Positions 8,134 to 15,612 of a stretch of 51,179 bases of DNA are shown piece after piece (the stretch's first letter is position 1; each line of letters starts with the position of its first letter). The notes under the pieces are model-generated. The model saw only the letters and a list, made by a program, of their open reading frames with translations, ran no database searches and had not been told where the DNA came from. The stretch spans positions 1 through 51,179 of the forward strand of contig CAYWMP010000017.1 of NCBI GenBank assembly GCA_964459445.1. The letters run 5' to 3'. The stretch comes from CAYWMP01 sp964459445. Its GTDB lineage: Bacteria; Desulfobacterota; DSM-4660; Desulfatiglandales; HGW-15. Both the position numbers and the translations under genes were made by a program.

Positions 8134-8393
8134 GTTGAGCGGTTCAGGGTTCAAACGTTGATGATACTTGACGCAGAAGCCTAAGCGTGGGATCAACAAT
8201 ATATAACGCAAGCTGAGTTTCAGGATGTGTATGATTATGCGGGACGCCCGCGTGCAGCCACTCGTGGTTTCATTCCCGCCAGGCGGGACGGGCCTATGTG
8301 CAAGTTCGACGAAAACAAGGCAACCCTGAACGGGGAACGCAGAACCTGTGAACGCTTGCAGTTAATCTTAATGTCTGGCAACGGAGGTGAATT

Positions 8394-9143
8394 ATGAAAG
8401 GGTATTTGCGCTACGGTTTGCTTGTCTTTTTTTTCCTCGTGTTGGTCCCCTCGGGTTTGATGGCAGAGGATTTCCTTTCCCAGGCCGACGCACTTTACAA
8501 GCAAGGGGGTTTGGAAAACATTAAGGCCTCGATAGACCTCTATCTAAAGGCCGTTGAGAAAAGCCCCAATGACTTTGATGCCAACTGGAAATGTGCCAGG
8601 GCACACAGGGAGTATGGCGACAAGGCAAAGGAAAAGGGTTTGGAGGGATGGAAGAAGATCTGTGCGAAATACGGCAAGGAAGGCCTAAAATACGCCAAGA
8701 AGGCCATGGACCTCGATCCCGATAAAGTCCAGGGTCATTACTATTACGGCCTCAGTGTCGGGATTTATTCAGACGGGGTGAGCATCCTTAGGGCCATCGC
8801 AGAAGGACTGAAAGATAAAACGCAGGGCGGTTTTGAGAAAGCCTATGAGATAGACAAAACCTACAACGAAGCAGGACCGATATTGGCGATTGGGCGTTTC
8901 TGGGCCGTTCTGCCTTGGCCTTTGAGGGACAGGAAAAAGGCACTCACGTTCTATAGGGAATACCAGAAGACAGAGTATTTCGCCAAAAAGGATGAGGGCA
9001 AGATATATCTCGCAGAACTGTTGTTGGCCCTGAAAGGAAAGGAAAACAGGGCCGAGGCAAAGGCCCTGTTGGAAAAGACCGCGCAGTCCGATGATGCGTA
9101 TTTTTCAAGTTGGGCGGAAAGGCTTCTGAAAGAGCTTAAATGA
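8394..9143 (+). CDS. Exported TPR-repeat protein
   Basis: This 249-residue protein has a typical signal peptide (MKGYLRYGLLVFFFLVLVPSG, cleavage likely after LMA at ~24). The mature part is all helical with TPR-like units: ADALYKQGGLENIKASIDLYLKAVEKSPND, AKKAMDLDPDKVQGHYYYGL, and a pair near the C-terminus with RAEAKALLEKTAQ. It resembles the TatT-like TPR component found with some TRAP transporters, but it is not next to the TRAP genes here, so that link is weak. A GGAGGT site lies six bases before the ATG. It is probably a periplasmic scaffold; partner unknown. Confidence 0.7.
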   Translation: MKGYLRYGLLVFFFLVLVPSGLMAEDFLSQADALYKQGGLENIKASIDLYLKAVEKSPNDFDANWKCARAHREYGDKAKEKGLEGWKKICAKYGKEGLKYAKKAMDLDPDKVQGHYYYGLSVGIYSDGVSILRAIAEGLKDKTQGGFEKAYEIDKTYNEAGPILAIGRFWAVLPWPLRDRKKALTFYREYQKTEYFAKKDEGKIYLAELLLALKGKENRAEAKALLEKTAQSDDAYFSSWAERLLKELK

Positions 9144-9313
9144 CACAGACCGTCTTTCCCCCCATCGCCGAAACCCCAGGCTTTGCAGGGAATCCCCCGT
9201 AATGAACGTCAGAATAGTATTGAGTGGGAAAAGAACCCAACCTTTAAGAGTGCGCACGGGATAGCTGAGGCGTCAGGCCTGACATGGGGGCCTTGAATGG
9301 GGGTTTGGGGCTC

Positions 9314-9359
9314 AAACCCTAAAAGGCAGAGCCAATGAAGACTCTGCCTTTTAGGGTTT
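9314..9359. terminator. Strong bidirectional intrinsic terminator-like hairpin
   Basis: The arms AAACCCTAAAAGGCAGAG (9314-9331) and CTCTGCCTTTTAGGGTTT (9342-9359) are perfect 18-bp complements around a 10-base loop. The right arm runs on into further T residues on the + strand and the left arm gives a similar run on the - strand. It sits between the TPR gene (+) and the Smr gene (-), which end towards each other. Confidence 0.7.
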
Positions 9360-9466
9360 TTGGAGCATTTAGAAATGTGGACAATGTGACTGGGGTCAGA
9401 ATGACGCTTAAATGGGGCTGTTAACTCTGACAACTGGGCTCTCTCCTAATGAAAGATGAAAGATTT

Positions 9467-9480
9467 GTATGATATCATAC
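9467..9480. promoter_or_regulatory. 14-bp perfect palindrome GTATGATATCATAC
   Basis: GTATGATATCATAC is its own reverse complement. It stands at the left border of the AT-rich segment. It could be an operator, but no adjacent gene start supports this. Confidence 0.3.
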
Positions 9481-9672
9481 ATATATAGATTATATTTGTC
9501 AAGCTTTTTATATAATTTACATATAATTTATATCATTTATTGGTTGTGGGATGGTCGGGATTAATGATTAAGCATCTGAATATACAACAAAAATCGGTGA
9601 ACAAAAATTATTCTGGTATTAGCATGCTATATATTGTTGTATCCCAAAATAGAGGCACTAGATGATTTTCGA

Positions 9673-9996
9673 TTATGTTTGGGTGGCGGCTTTTCGGTTG
9701 GACATAAACGGCCTAAGGCGCGATGGGCGTCGGAGGCGGTTGAGGCGGGCCAAAGTCACCCCCCAACTTGAAGGGCCGCTGTCCAATTTGAAATCCAACA
9801 CCTGCGGATGTCTTTCAAGGAAGGCATGGACCGTGCGACGCAATACACCCCTGCCCTTTCCGTGAATAATTCTTACCTCATAGATCCCTTTCTCCAAACA
9901 AGCCCGGATATACTCCTCCACGACGGATGTCGCATCTTTGGGTGCGAACATGTGCAAATCGATCACGCCGTCAATGGGAATGTAAACTTCGTCCAT
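9673..9996 (-). CDS. Smr domain protein
   Basis: This 107-residue protein is essentially one Smr (MutS2 C-terminal) domain. It begins with IDGVIDLHMF (the conserved DLHxF motif), continues with VVEEYIRACLEKGIYEVRIIHGKGRGVLRRTV (the HGKGxGxLR motif) and ends with FLERHPQVLDFKL and a basic tail. Smr domains bind nucleic acid and many are endonucleases; stand-alone versions act on RNA or DNA with unknown specificity. The start at 9996 gives a normal N-terminus. Its promoter region has been invaded by a palindromic element (10013-10177). Family is sure. Confidence 0.85.
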   Translation of the reverse strand: MDEVYIPIDGVIDLHMFAPKDATSVVEEYIRACLEKGIYEVRIIHGKGRGVLRRTVHAFLERHPQVLDFKLDSGPSSWGVTLARLNRLRRPSRLRPFMSNRKAATQT

Positions 9997-10012
9997 CCTT
10001 TCATGCCTCTGT

Positions 10013-10177
10013 CAGGTTGCTGAAAAACGCCCATCTGCCGTTCGACATGCTCACGTCCCTGAGCAACGCCGAAGGGCGGCGTTGCGCTCATCCCGCATCA
10101 CTGCAACGTACTAATAAAATACGTCTCATTCTACAGAATTTCGCACGCCTAGCATCTGAACATTTTTCAACAACCTG
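10013..10177. repeat. Palindromic intergenic element, copy 2
   Basis: The outer arms CAGGTTGCTGAAAAACGCCC (from 10013) and the region ending TTTTTCAACAACCTG (10177) are imperfect inverted repeats. Inside are GCGGCGTTGCGCTCAT and an AACGTACTAATAAAATACGT core. The same words occur in the element at 11599-11748. The element begins 16 bases upstream of the Smr start. Confidence 0.7.
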
Positions 10178-10353
10178 CCCGAAATAATTAGCAAAATAAC
10201 CTTTAAGTGTCTGCCGTCATTCTTTATATCTAATCGTGATTTTTATAACGAATTTTTTGAAAGGGGAAGCTATTTGATAAGATGTTTACGCACCATAGAA
10301 ACTATTGTGTTACTCTATAGGAAATGTTTCATGAGGGCAAAGGAGGAAGGGAT

Positions 10354-10959
10354 ATGAACGCAAAGGATCCTTTTACGCAGGATGATTTTAAGAAATGCGC
10401 TGATTTCCATGGTCACATCTGTCCCGGCCTTTCCATCGGATATCGGGCCGCCAAGGCCACAATGGAAAGGTTGAATGAGAACCGCTCCGAGGATGAGGAA
10501 GTGGTCGCTATTGTCGAAACCGATGCCTGTGGGGCCGATGCCATTCAGGTACTCACCGGATGCACCTTTGGAAAGGGCAATTTTATTTTCAAAGACCATG
10601 GGAAACAGGTTTTTACCCTCCTTAGCAGAAATACAGGCAAAGGAGTGCGTGCGGCCCTCAAGGCCGGCGCCATAGAACCCACTGAAAAGCAGAAAGAGCT
10701 CATGGACAGAGTTAAAAATGGAACGGCAGACGAAGCCGAACAGGATGAGTTTCAAAGGCTTCATCATGAAAGATCATGCGAGATATTGACAAGGCCTTTA
10801 GAGGAGATCTTCACGGTAACATCCGTGGATGTGACATTGCCGGAACCGGCGAGAATAGAGCCTTCGATAGTCTGTGCCAAATGCGGGGAACCCACGATGG
10901 CATCTAAGCTGGTTGAAAGAGGGAGTCAGCAAATCTGTCAGGATTGCCTGGCAGGCTGA
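10354..10959 (+). CDS. FmdE family protein with C-terminal zinc ribbon
   Basis: From ATG 10354 the protein has 201 residues; AGGAGG at 10341-10346 lies seven bases ahead, so the in-frame ATG at 10324 is rejected. The N-terminal FmdE domain shows FHGHICPGLSIGYRAA and DACGADAIQVLTGCTFGKGN, with the conserved His and Cys residues. A zinc ribbon (CAKCGEP...CQDCL) closes the protein. FmdE was named for the molybdenum formylmethanofuran dehydrogenase operon, but the family is widespread in anaerobes that lack that pathway and is thought to act in metal or molybdopterin enzyme maturation; the exact role is unknown. It stands alone here, though the window contains two molybdo-enzymes. Confidence 0.85.
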   Translation: MNAKDPFTQDDFKKCADFHGHICPGLSIGYRAAKATMERLNENRSEDEEVVAIVETDACGADAIQVLTGCTFGKGNFIFKDHGKQVFTLLSRNTGKGVRAALKAGAIEPTEKQKELMDRVKNGTADEAEQDEFQRLHHERSCEILTRPLEEIFTVTSVDVTLPEPARIEPSIVCAKCGEPTMASKLVERGSQQICQDCLAG

Positions 10960-11025
10960 AGAAAAGCAGTTTCTGTATCGTTGTGCCAATCCTGGCCTTA
11001 AGCGGCTGCTTTGCAGATAGAATAG

Positions 11026-11074
11026 AGGTTCAAGGCTCAAGGCCAAGGGCCTAAGGTTCAAAGTTCTAGGTTCA
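11026..11074. repeat. Word-like repeat tract (GGTTCAAGG family)
   Basis: GGTTCAAGGCTCAAGG, then CCTAAGGTTCAAAGTTCTAG: imperfect copies of a seven-base GGTTCAA word. The tract lies directly beyond the break point of the RES toxin gene. Similar words occur near 8143, 16265, 16526 and 43556. Confidence 0.65.
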
Positions 11075-11088
11075 CTCCGCCTAAATGG

Positions 11089-11163
11089 TCGCCTTGACCC
11101 TTCTCCTGAAAAGGCGTCGCCCAGGAAACGTTGTTTGACGATTCGCCACGCTCGAATTATCAA
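11089..11163 (-). pseudogene. RES-domain toxin, only the N-terminal 25 codons left
   Basis: On the - strand a TTG overlaps the antitoxin stop (TTGA) and opens a frame reading MIIRAWRIVKQRFLGDAF then SGEGSRR. This matches the start of RES toxins, which begin AWRI...AFSGEGARRYGGRWN. After SGEGSRR the homology stops and the frame runs into GGTTCAA repeat DNA. RES toxins (about 150-170 residues) degrade NAD+ and always follow an Xre/MbcA/ParS antitoxin in a coupled operon, as the order here shows. The catalytic part is missing, so no active toxin can be made from this locus. Confidence 0.7.
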
Positions 11164-11561
11164 GAAACAACCCCGTGTTCTATACGGGTCAGGAGATCAT
11201 TCACTTCTTGCGCTCCTAAATCGGTATCTGAATATTCGAGAGGGGTTTTTCCTCCCAGGCTTTTAACCTTCATATGGAACCAGTTTTTCGCCAATTCCTC
11301 ATCTTCGAATACTTCCACCGCCCTTTCATAGAGCTTTGCATGCCGCAATACCCTCTCCGATTCATCTACCTTTAGCCGCCCTTCCTTCTTTCGTCGGGTC
11401 AGCGTCCTGTGCGCAATGTTTACCGTGGCAGCCAGTTCCTTTTCAGGCACCGCCAGATTTGCCTTTAGACGGTCAAATGCTGATACAGGAAATCCCTCTC
11501 GCAATTTCACAATCAAATCCTGAACGCTATTTGTCTTTATTCCAATGGATTCCCCTATCAT
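11160..11561 (-). CDS. Xre/MbcA/ParS-type (DUF2384) antitoxin, orphaned
   Basis: I place the start at ATG 11561 because AAGGAG lies seven bases upstream; the longer frame from 11618 begins inside a palindromic repeat. The 133-residue product has a helical Xre-like part (FDRLKANLAVPEKELAATV, AHRTLTRRKKEGRL) and a C-terminal toxin-binding DUF2384 part (AKNWFHMKVKSLGGKTPLEY, EVNDLLTRIEHGVVS). Such antitoxins neutralise a RES NAD-degrading toxin encoded just downstream and repress their own promoter. Here only the first 25 codons of the toxin remain, so the antitoxin is an orphan. Family call is strong. Confidence 0.85.
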   Translation of the reverse strand: MIGESIGIKTNSVQDLIVKLREGFPVSAFDRLKANLAVPEKELAATVNIAHRTLTRRKKEGRLKVDESERVLRHAKLYERAVEVFEDEELAKNWFHMKVKSLGGKTPLEYSDTDLGAQEVNDLLTRIEHGVVS

Positions 11562-11588
11562 CTCAGTGCTCCTTCTCTTTTTGAGTGC

Positions 11589-11758
11589 CATTCTTTGACG
11601 GCTTCGTAAAAAGTCCATCTGCGGCGTTGCGCTTCATCTTCAGTCACTGCGGCGTACTTCTATGTACGCCTCATTCCTAAAGATTCGCGCGCCTTGCATC
11701 TGTAACTTTTTACTGTGCCGTCTGATTTGTGACTTTTTACGAAAGTATCATTCTTTGA
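11589..11758. mobile_element. Palindromic element copy 3 with a 10-bp direct flank duplication
   Basis: CATTCTTTGA occurs at 11589-11598 and again at 11749-11758, flanking a palindromic unit. Inside, CTTCGTAAAAAGTC is answered by GACTTTTTACGAA, and the middle has GCGGCGTTGCGCTTCAT and GCGTACTTCTATGTACGCC. The direct repeats look like a target-site duplication, so this appears to be a small inserted element without genes. It lies just upstream of the antitoxin start. Confidence 0.65.
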
Positions 11759-11798
11759 TTTAACCATATTGCAAAATAATATAGCCATTTGGCCACTA

Positions 11799-12189
11799 GT
11801 GCCGCGTCTCATAAGTTCTGTCCATCATTTTGGCAAATTAACTGTTTCGATTTAAGGTTGACATTTGACCCATTTCCCAGAGACGCGGAAATCCGAAATT
11901 CCAAGCATCAAATTCCAAACAAATCTCAAATTCCAAATAACAATGACCAAAACAGGAAAACATGAAGAATCGGCGCCGAACCCCTTGTCGAGAGCCTCAA
12001 GGTCGAACGATCACAGTGTCTTTGTTTTGAATTTCGAAAATTGGGATTTGTACATTGTTTGGAATTTGGGATTTGAGTTTTGGAATTTAGTGCGCTTGGT
12101 CTGTCCTTTCGTTCGACCTAGAGGCTCTCGACAGGTCAAAAACAGAACATATTGCCAAAATCGGTGACAGAACTTTCGAGACAACGCAC
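11799..12189. mobile_element. 391-bp MITE with IS630-type ends
   Basis: The unit is flanked by TA dinucleotides in CTAG sites (11796-11799 and 12189-12192). Its ends are imperfect inverted repeats of about 40 bases: GTGCCGCGTCTC...AAGTTCTGTC...ATTTTGGCAA on the left, and the reverse complement reads GTGCGTTGTCTC...AAGTTCTGTC...ATTTTGGCAA on the right. The interior has no credible gene; it holds an inverted pair of AATTCCAAAT-type word repeats (about 11888-11950 and 12030-12090) and an inverted TCGAGAGCCTC/GAGGCTCTCGA pair. ATTTTGGCAA sits 29-38 bases from the end, the same place as in the neighbouring insertion sequence. Confidence 0.75.
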
Positions 12190-12392
12190 TAGTTCACCGA
12201 CCCAAAAGTTTTGCTATTGATTTTGGCAACTTAATTGTTCACTCATCGAGGTTTTTTTCAGCGATTAGTCTAGGCCATGAAAAGGCTGAATTGTTGCAAA
12301 GCGTTCTGAGCCTTTACAGTTTGGCTTTCTTTTTCGGCACCGCTGATAATGCTTTGGATATAGTGTTTTTTCTCAAGAATCAAGTCATGAAG

Positions 12393-13655
12393 CTATTTCC
12401 AAACCTTATTAGCGACTTTGGTGCGGTAGGTTTTGGCTATGTTGGACATTAAGAGCAGCTGCTTTGTTAAGAATTTTACGTCCATCTGTTTGCTTTCGAT
12501 GATAAGGAGGTTGTTGAAGCGTTTAATGGCCTTTTCTTGCAAGCCCTCTCCTGTATACTTCCATGTGAATGGGTGAGCAAAGAAGCTATTCCAGGTTTCA
12601 ATGAATTCCTCTATGATTTCCTGCAACAGTTGCACCGAAGAGAATGATTGGTGTCTCAGGCATTTCTTGCTAAGAATGCCAAACCATATCTCGATCATGT
12701 TGAGCCATGACCCGTGAAAGGGCACGAAATGAATGACGATTCGTTTATCATCGCGCTGAAGCCAGTTACGGCGTTCAATGCCTGTTTTGAGGGGGTCATA
12801 GGTTACCCCGCTTAACTGGGCGACGGTTTTGCAGAAGTCATCATTGAAATGGGTGTTTAAGTTGTCCATGATGTAATGAAGTTGAGCATCACAAGGCAAA
12901 GAATGAACGTGCTCTTTGAAAACGCGTATGAGAGTTTGTGTATTGTGGTTTGGGGTGCATTTGCCAAAGACTTGGCCTGTTTTGGGATTTAGAAAAGCCA
13001 GAAGATCTGTGGTTCCGTTGCGCCTATATTCAAATTCTTCGTATTTGGGCTTGTGGGGTGCTGGGGGCAAATCCGGGGCCAGAGGATATTTGGCCTGAAG
13101 ACCTGTGCATTCATCAAAGTTAAAAAGATATTCTGGCGGGTGGAGACACAGATCAATGATATGTTCCATTTTCGGAAAGAAATCCGGGTCAGTTATTTCC
13201 AGGAAGTACTTATGCAAATGCGGTCGTAGGGAATGGGTTTTCAAAATGCGCTGAATGGTTGAATGACTCATGGAACAACCGATAATTTCGCTATGCCCCT
13301 TCAAATAGTTTTCCGCCCATCTCAACGACCATCTGTTGCATCCGGGCAAAGGAGAGACCTGACAGTAAAAGGCAATGGTCTTTAATTGGATTTTCTCGCT
13401 ATAAACGGCAGGGCGTCCACTTCTCTTTTGATCGCATAATTCATCGCCGTTCATTGACCGCAATATCCATCTCCTAACAGTGGTGATATGGCGGTTCGTG
13501 AACCATGCGATAGTTTGCGGATTGACTCCGCATTGGTCAAGGGCAAGCATTTCCGTTCGTTCTTGAATCTGTTTGAACCAGGCAATCTGATGTTTAGCCG
13601 AAGAGCTTGAATTATGATTGTCGGGAAAAGGCTCATTTGCCATGTCCATAATCAT
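12393..13655 (-). CDS. IS630 family DDE transposase
   Basis: The 420-residue frame has an N-terminal helix-turn-helix region (IAWFTNRHITTVRRWILRS), a second DNA-binding part (KRSGRPAVYSEKIQLKTI) and an RNase-H-like DDE domain. Catalytic residues from the first Met are D181 (FNFDECTG), D264 (YIMDNLNTH) and E322 (GSWLNMIEIWF), the normal IS630/Tc1 triad. The 5' end overlaps the upstream HTH ORF by 23 bases; ATG codons at 13655, 13649 and 13643 are all possible starts and suggest coupled translation. The C-terminus (residues ~350-420) is longer than in the smallest IS630 members. It should act on the ends described for the insertion sequence. Confidence 0.85.
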   Translation of the reverse strand: MIMDMANEPFPDNHNSSSSAKHQIAWFKQIQERTEMLALDQCGVNPQTIAWFTNRHITTVRRWILRSMNGDELCDQKRSGRPAVYSEKIQLKTIAFYCQVSPLPGCNRWSLRWAENYLKGHSEIIGCSMSHSTIQRILKTHSLRPHLHKYFLEITDPDFFPKMEHIIDLCLHPPEYLFNFDECTGLQAKYPLAPDLPPAPHKPKYEEFEYRRNGTTDLLAFLNPKTGQVFGKCTPNHNTQTLIRVFKEHVHSLPCDAQLHYIMDNLNTHFNDDFCKTVAQLSGVTYDPLKTGIERRNWLQRDDKRIVIHFVPFHGSWLNMIEIWFGILSKKCLRHQSFSSVQLLQEIIEEFIETWNSFFAHPFTWKYTGEGLQEKAIKRFNNLLIIESKQMDVKFLTKQLLLMSNIAKTYRTKVANKVWK

Positions 13656-14436
13656 TGCTTTGAGTTTTTTTTAAATGTTCCACAAGTGCAGGAAGCGATT
13701 TGGATATCTTAGGCAGCCCCAGCTTTTCCATATGGAATCGAATTGAGCGATCAGGCAAGGTCACGTTGCATCGTTCCTTGATCTGTTCAGATATGACCCG
13801 GCTTGACGTTGGTTTGCCGGTTATGGAATTGGCGGCAACCTGCTGGATCAATTCAGCCTTAATCTCCGGAGTGAATCGATAATCTTGAATTCGGCCTTTT
13901 CGCTTATCAATCAACGAATAAACGTCTCCTTCCTGCATCTTGTTATTGAGGTCTCTGACATGCCTTACAGTAAATCCGAGAACCTCAGATACCTCTTTAG
14001 CGGAAAGCAGGCTGTTGTTTACAAAAGTAAGGAGAATGGCTTTGCATTGTAATGGGTTTCTTCGGGGGATTACGATCGACTCATTGTTTTCGCTTAATTG
14101 AATGATGACGTTTTCCTCCGTGACGCCTAAGCAGACTTTGAGGGGCACCTTCTCTTTCACAACCTTAACAGATAGTTGTTTTCTTCTATCTTCAAATGCC
14201 GAAAGGCCGTACCGATCTGCTCTCGTGAGAAAGGACAAAAAGGTTCCAATGGGTATTTGTAAATATTGGGCAATATCTTCCCTCTTTGCTCCAAACAAAA
14301 ACAGAGTAAAGCCAATCATTCGTTTAATGACGTCAACCCCAAAAGATCCATAGGCCTTATCGAGTCGTTTGATGGAGTGGGTATGTGAGAAGCTCAGGTT
14401 TGTTGGGCAATTTAACATAGGCGATCCATCCCTCAT
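13633..14436 (-). CDS. HTH protein, upstream ORF of the insertion sequence
   Basis: This 267-residue protein contains at least two helix-turn-helix regions: KREDIAQYLQIPIGTFLSFL near residue 55 and LLSAKEVSEVLGFTVRHVRD near residue 150, and a further RSIRFHMEKLGLP near residue 240. The last part resembles the winged-helix DNA-binding half of IS630 transposases. Most IS630 elements need only one ORF, so a separate DNA-binding protein is unusual. It is translated just ahead of the transposase with a 23-base overlap. It may bind the ends or regulate transposition; that is inference. Its start could also be Met7 (14418). Confidence 0.65.
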   Translation of the reverse strand: MRDGSPMLNCPTNLSFSHTHSIKRLDKAYGSFGVDVIKRMIGFTLFLFGAKREDIAQYLQIPIGTFLSFLTRADRYGLSAFEDRRKQLSVKVVKEKVPLKVCLGVTEENVIIQLSENNESIVIPRRNPLQCKAILLTFVNNSLLSAKEVSEVLGFTVRHVRDLNNKMQEGDVYSLIDKRKGRIQDYRFTPEIKAELIQQVAANSITGKPTSSRVISEQIKERCNVTLPDRSIRFHMEKLGLPKISKSLPALVEHLKKTQSNDYGHGK

Positions 14437-14589
14437 ATCTCATACGTTTTAGAGGGATATTATGCCTTTTGAGCCCCCATAATGACTTTAATGGACGCCA
14501 TTGCTCATTTTTTCGTATTATATCGTGACAGCTTTCGGAAATGCTGTATTGCCAATACGAGGTGCAGAATTTTCGATACGGTGAACTAG

Positions 14590-14739
14590 ATAGCAAGGAT
14601 AAAGTGGGAGGGGCAGGCTGTCGAAAAGCACTCATCTGCTTCGTTATGCTAATCCTTGCCCTGTTGAATTCACGCTACGCGAGATCTGCAACTCCCATTT
14701 CTGTTTCCTCAAATTGCCTTATTTTGCATTTTCTTTATT
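14590..14739. other. Spacer with inverted GCAAGGAT words, no gene seen
   Basis: GCAAGGAT (14593-14600) is answered by ATCCTTGCC (about 14650). The spacer borders the right end of the insertion sequence. No frame here looks coding. Confidence 0.4.
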
Positions 14740-14913
14740 CTAATCCAGTATGATAAATCGCCGCTGGCATTTCGAACAAACCCAAACATCAACGGGATAT
14801 CCCTCATCTTCAGAGAACTCCAAAGGGCCGATCTCAATTAATCCTTTATCCTTGCTCTTGGATACGTCTGGACATGAGCAGTGTGGACAGCATATTGATT
14901 CCTCTTTTTCCAT
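14740..14913 (-). CDS. Small zinc-ribbon protein
   Basis: The start is placed at ATG 14913, preceded by a GGAAGG site; the longer frame upstream runs through repeat DNA. The 57-residue product has two Cys pairs (CCPHCSCPD near the N-terminus and VCSKC near the C-terminus) joined by an acidic linker (IGPLEFSEDEGYPVDVW), and ends RRFIILD. It would fold as a treble-clef or rubredoxin-like zinc ribbon. Function unknown. Its neighbours give no clue. Confidence 0.6.
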   Translation of the reverse strand: MEKEESICCPHCSCPDVSKSKDKGLIEIGPLEFSEDEGYPVDVWVCSKCQRRFIILD

Positions 14914-15084
14914 CGTTCTACCTTCCTTAATAGCTTTCAAATACCTAAAAGAGTTTATGGTGCACCCACGGACTCGTGATAATAACAATCTCCACTCGGC
15001 AACCAAAGGGTAAGTCTTTATCTTCTCGTCGTCAAAGCCCTCTCTTCCCTTACAGAGCCTCGCTCTGGGTATCGAATCCCCACA

Positions 15085-15123
15085 TCCCCGCCAGTGGGGG
15101 GCAAGCCGCCCGGAGGCGGGCAA
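15085..15123. repeat. GC-rich inverted repeat (CCCGCCAGTGGGGGGCAAG type)
   Basis: CCCCGCCAGTGGGGGGCAAGC is followed by CGCCCGGAGGCGGGCAAGC. The two units can each fold as a short hairpin. It lies between two small - strand genes and could stop transcription of the UPF0158 fragment, though no T-run follows. Confidence 0.45.
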
Positions 15124-15141
15124 GCTTCAATTCGAAATTCG

Positions 15142-15396
15142 CTAATCTTCCTCTAATTCATACCCCGCCCTAGCCAACTGCTCCTTCAAATTCTCCTTCA
15201 ACCGCTCCTCTTTATATTCATAGAACCGGGTCTCTATTTCCGGGTACTCGTAAAGGGCATCCTTGAAATTCCTGAACGGTTTCGGCCCGTCCAACACCCT
15301 ATACAAACGCTCCCTTATCTCATCCGCTTCGATGGTCCCCACGAAATCATGCATGATCTCATACCCTTCACGGCTATCTATCGGCTCAATATGCAA
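15142..15396 (-). CDS. UPF0158 family protein, short (probably 5'-truncated)
   Basis: The 84-residue frame matches the C-terminal half of UPF0158 proteins: IEPIDSREGYEIMHDFVG, IRERLYRVLDGPKPFRNFKDAL, then YPEIETRFYEYKEERL. Full members have about 140-160 residues with an acidic N-terminal part that is missing here. Only a TTG at 15396 can serve as start, and a stop codon lies nine codons further upstream in frame, so the N-terminal part has been lost. UPF0158 function is unknown. Likely a decaying gene. Confidence 0.6.
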   Translation of the reverse strand: MHIEPIDSREGYEIMHDFVGTIEADEIRERLYRVLDGPKPFRNFKDALYEYPEIETRFYEYKEERLKENLKEQLARAGYELEED

Positions 15397-15612
15397 ATAC
15401 CCTTTTTCATCAATCTTTGTCCTTCCGTCTTATGATTTTCTCTTTGGATATGTGGTTTTGAAGGAAGGTTCGATTTTTGGACGATAAATTCAGAGCTTGA
15501 GGGTTAGGTTGGTTATTAGAAAGGAACCAAATTACTGGCTAGGTTAAGAACAAAGCGCTCAAAATGTCAATACTGATTCAGTACGTAGGAAAGAAAGTGA
15601 GATTTGAGAAAC

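Larger units (their letters stand above)
9144..9672. other. Non-coding stretch with hairpins and an AT-rich segment
   Basis: The spacer lies between convergent genes. It holds a 12-bp palindrome GTCAGGCCTGAC (9272-9283), a strong terminator-like hairpin (9314-9359), a 14-bp palindrome (9467-9480) and a markedly AT-rich segment (about 9453-9660) unlike the flanking DNA. No protein-coding frame was convincing. Confidence 0.6.
12192..14586 (-). mobile_element. IS630-type insertion sequence, two ORFs, complete
   Basis: The element is 2395 bp and flanked by TA in CTAG at both ends (12189-12192, 14586-14589), the target and duplication known for IS630. Left end GTTCACCGACCCAAAAGTTT and right end (reverse complement) GTTCACCGTATCGAAAATTC share eight terminal bases and further positions, including TTGGCAA at 32-38. 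It encodes a helix-turn-helix ORF and a DDE transposase, both on the - strand and overlapping. Both frames are open, so it may be active. It shares its left CTAG with the MITE. The stretches between the ends and the ORFs (12192-12392 and 14437-14586) hold nothing else I recognise. Confidence 0.8.

Noticed and set aside
11562..11618. Longer N-terminus for the antitoxin
   Set aside because: The first codons are encoded by the palindromic element; a strong binding site favours 11561.
11865..12167. A 100-codon frame inside the MITE
   Set aside because: It is a translation of AATTCCAAAT-type repeats and inverted ends, with no protein-like pattern.
15040..15090. tRNA-like TCGAATCCCC near 15069
   Set aside because: No cloverleaf, acceptor stem or anticodon arm could be drawn around it.
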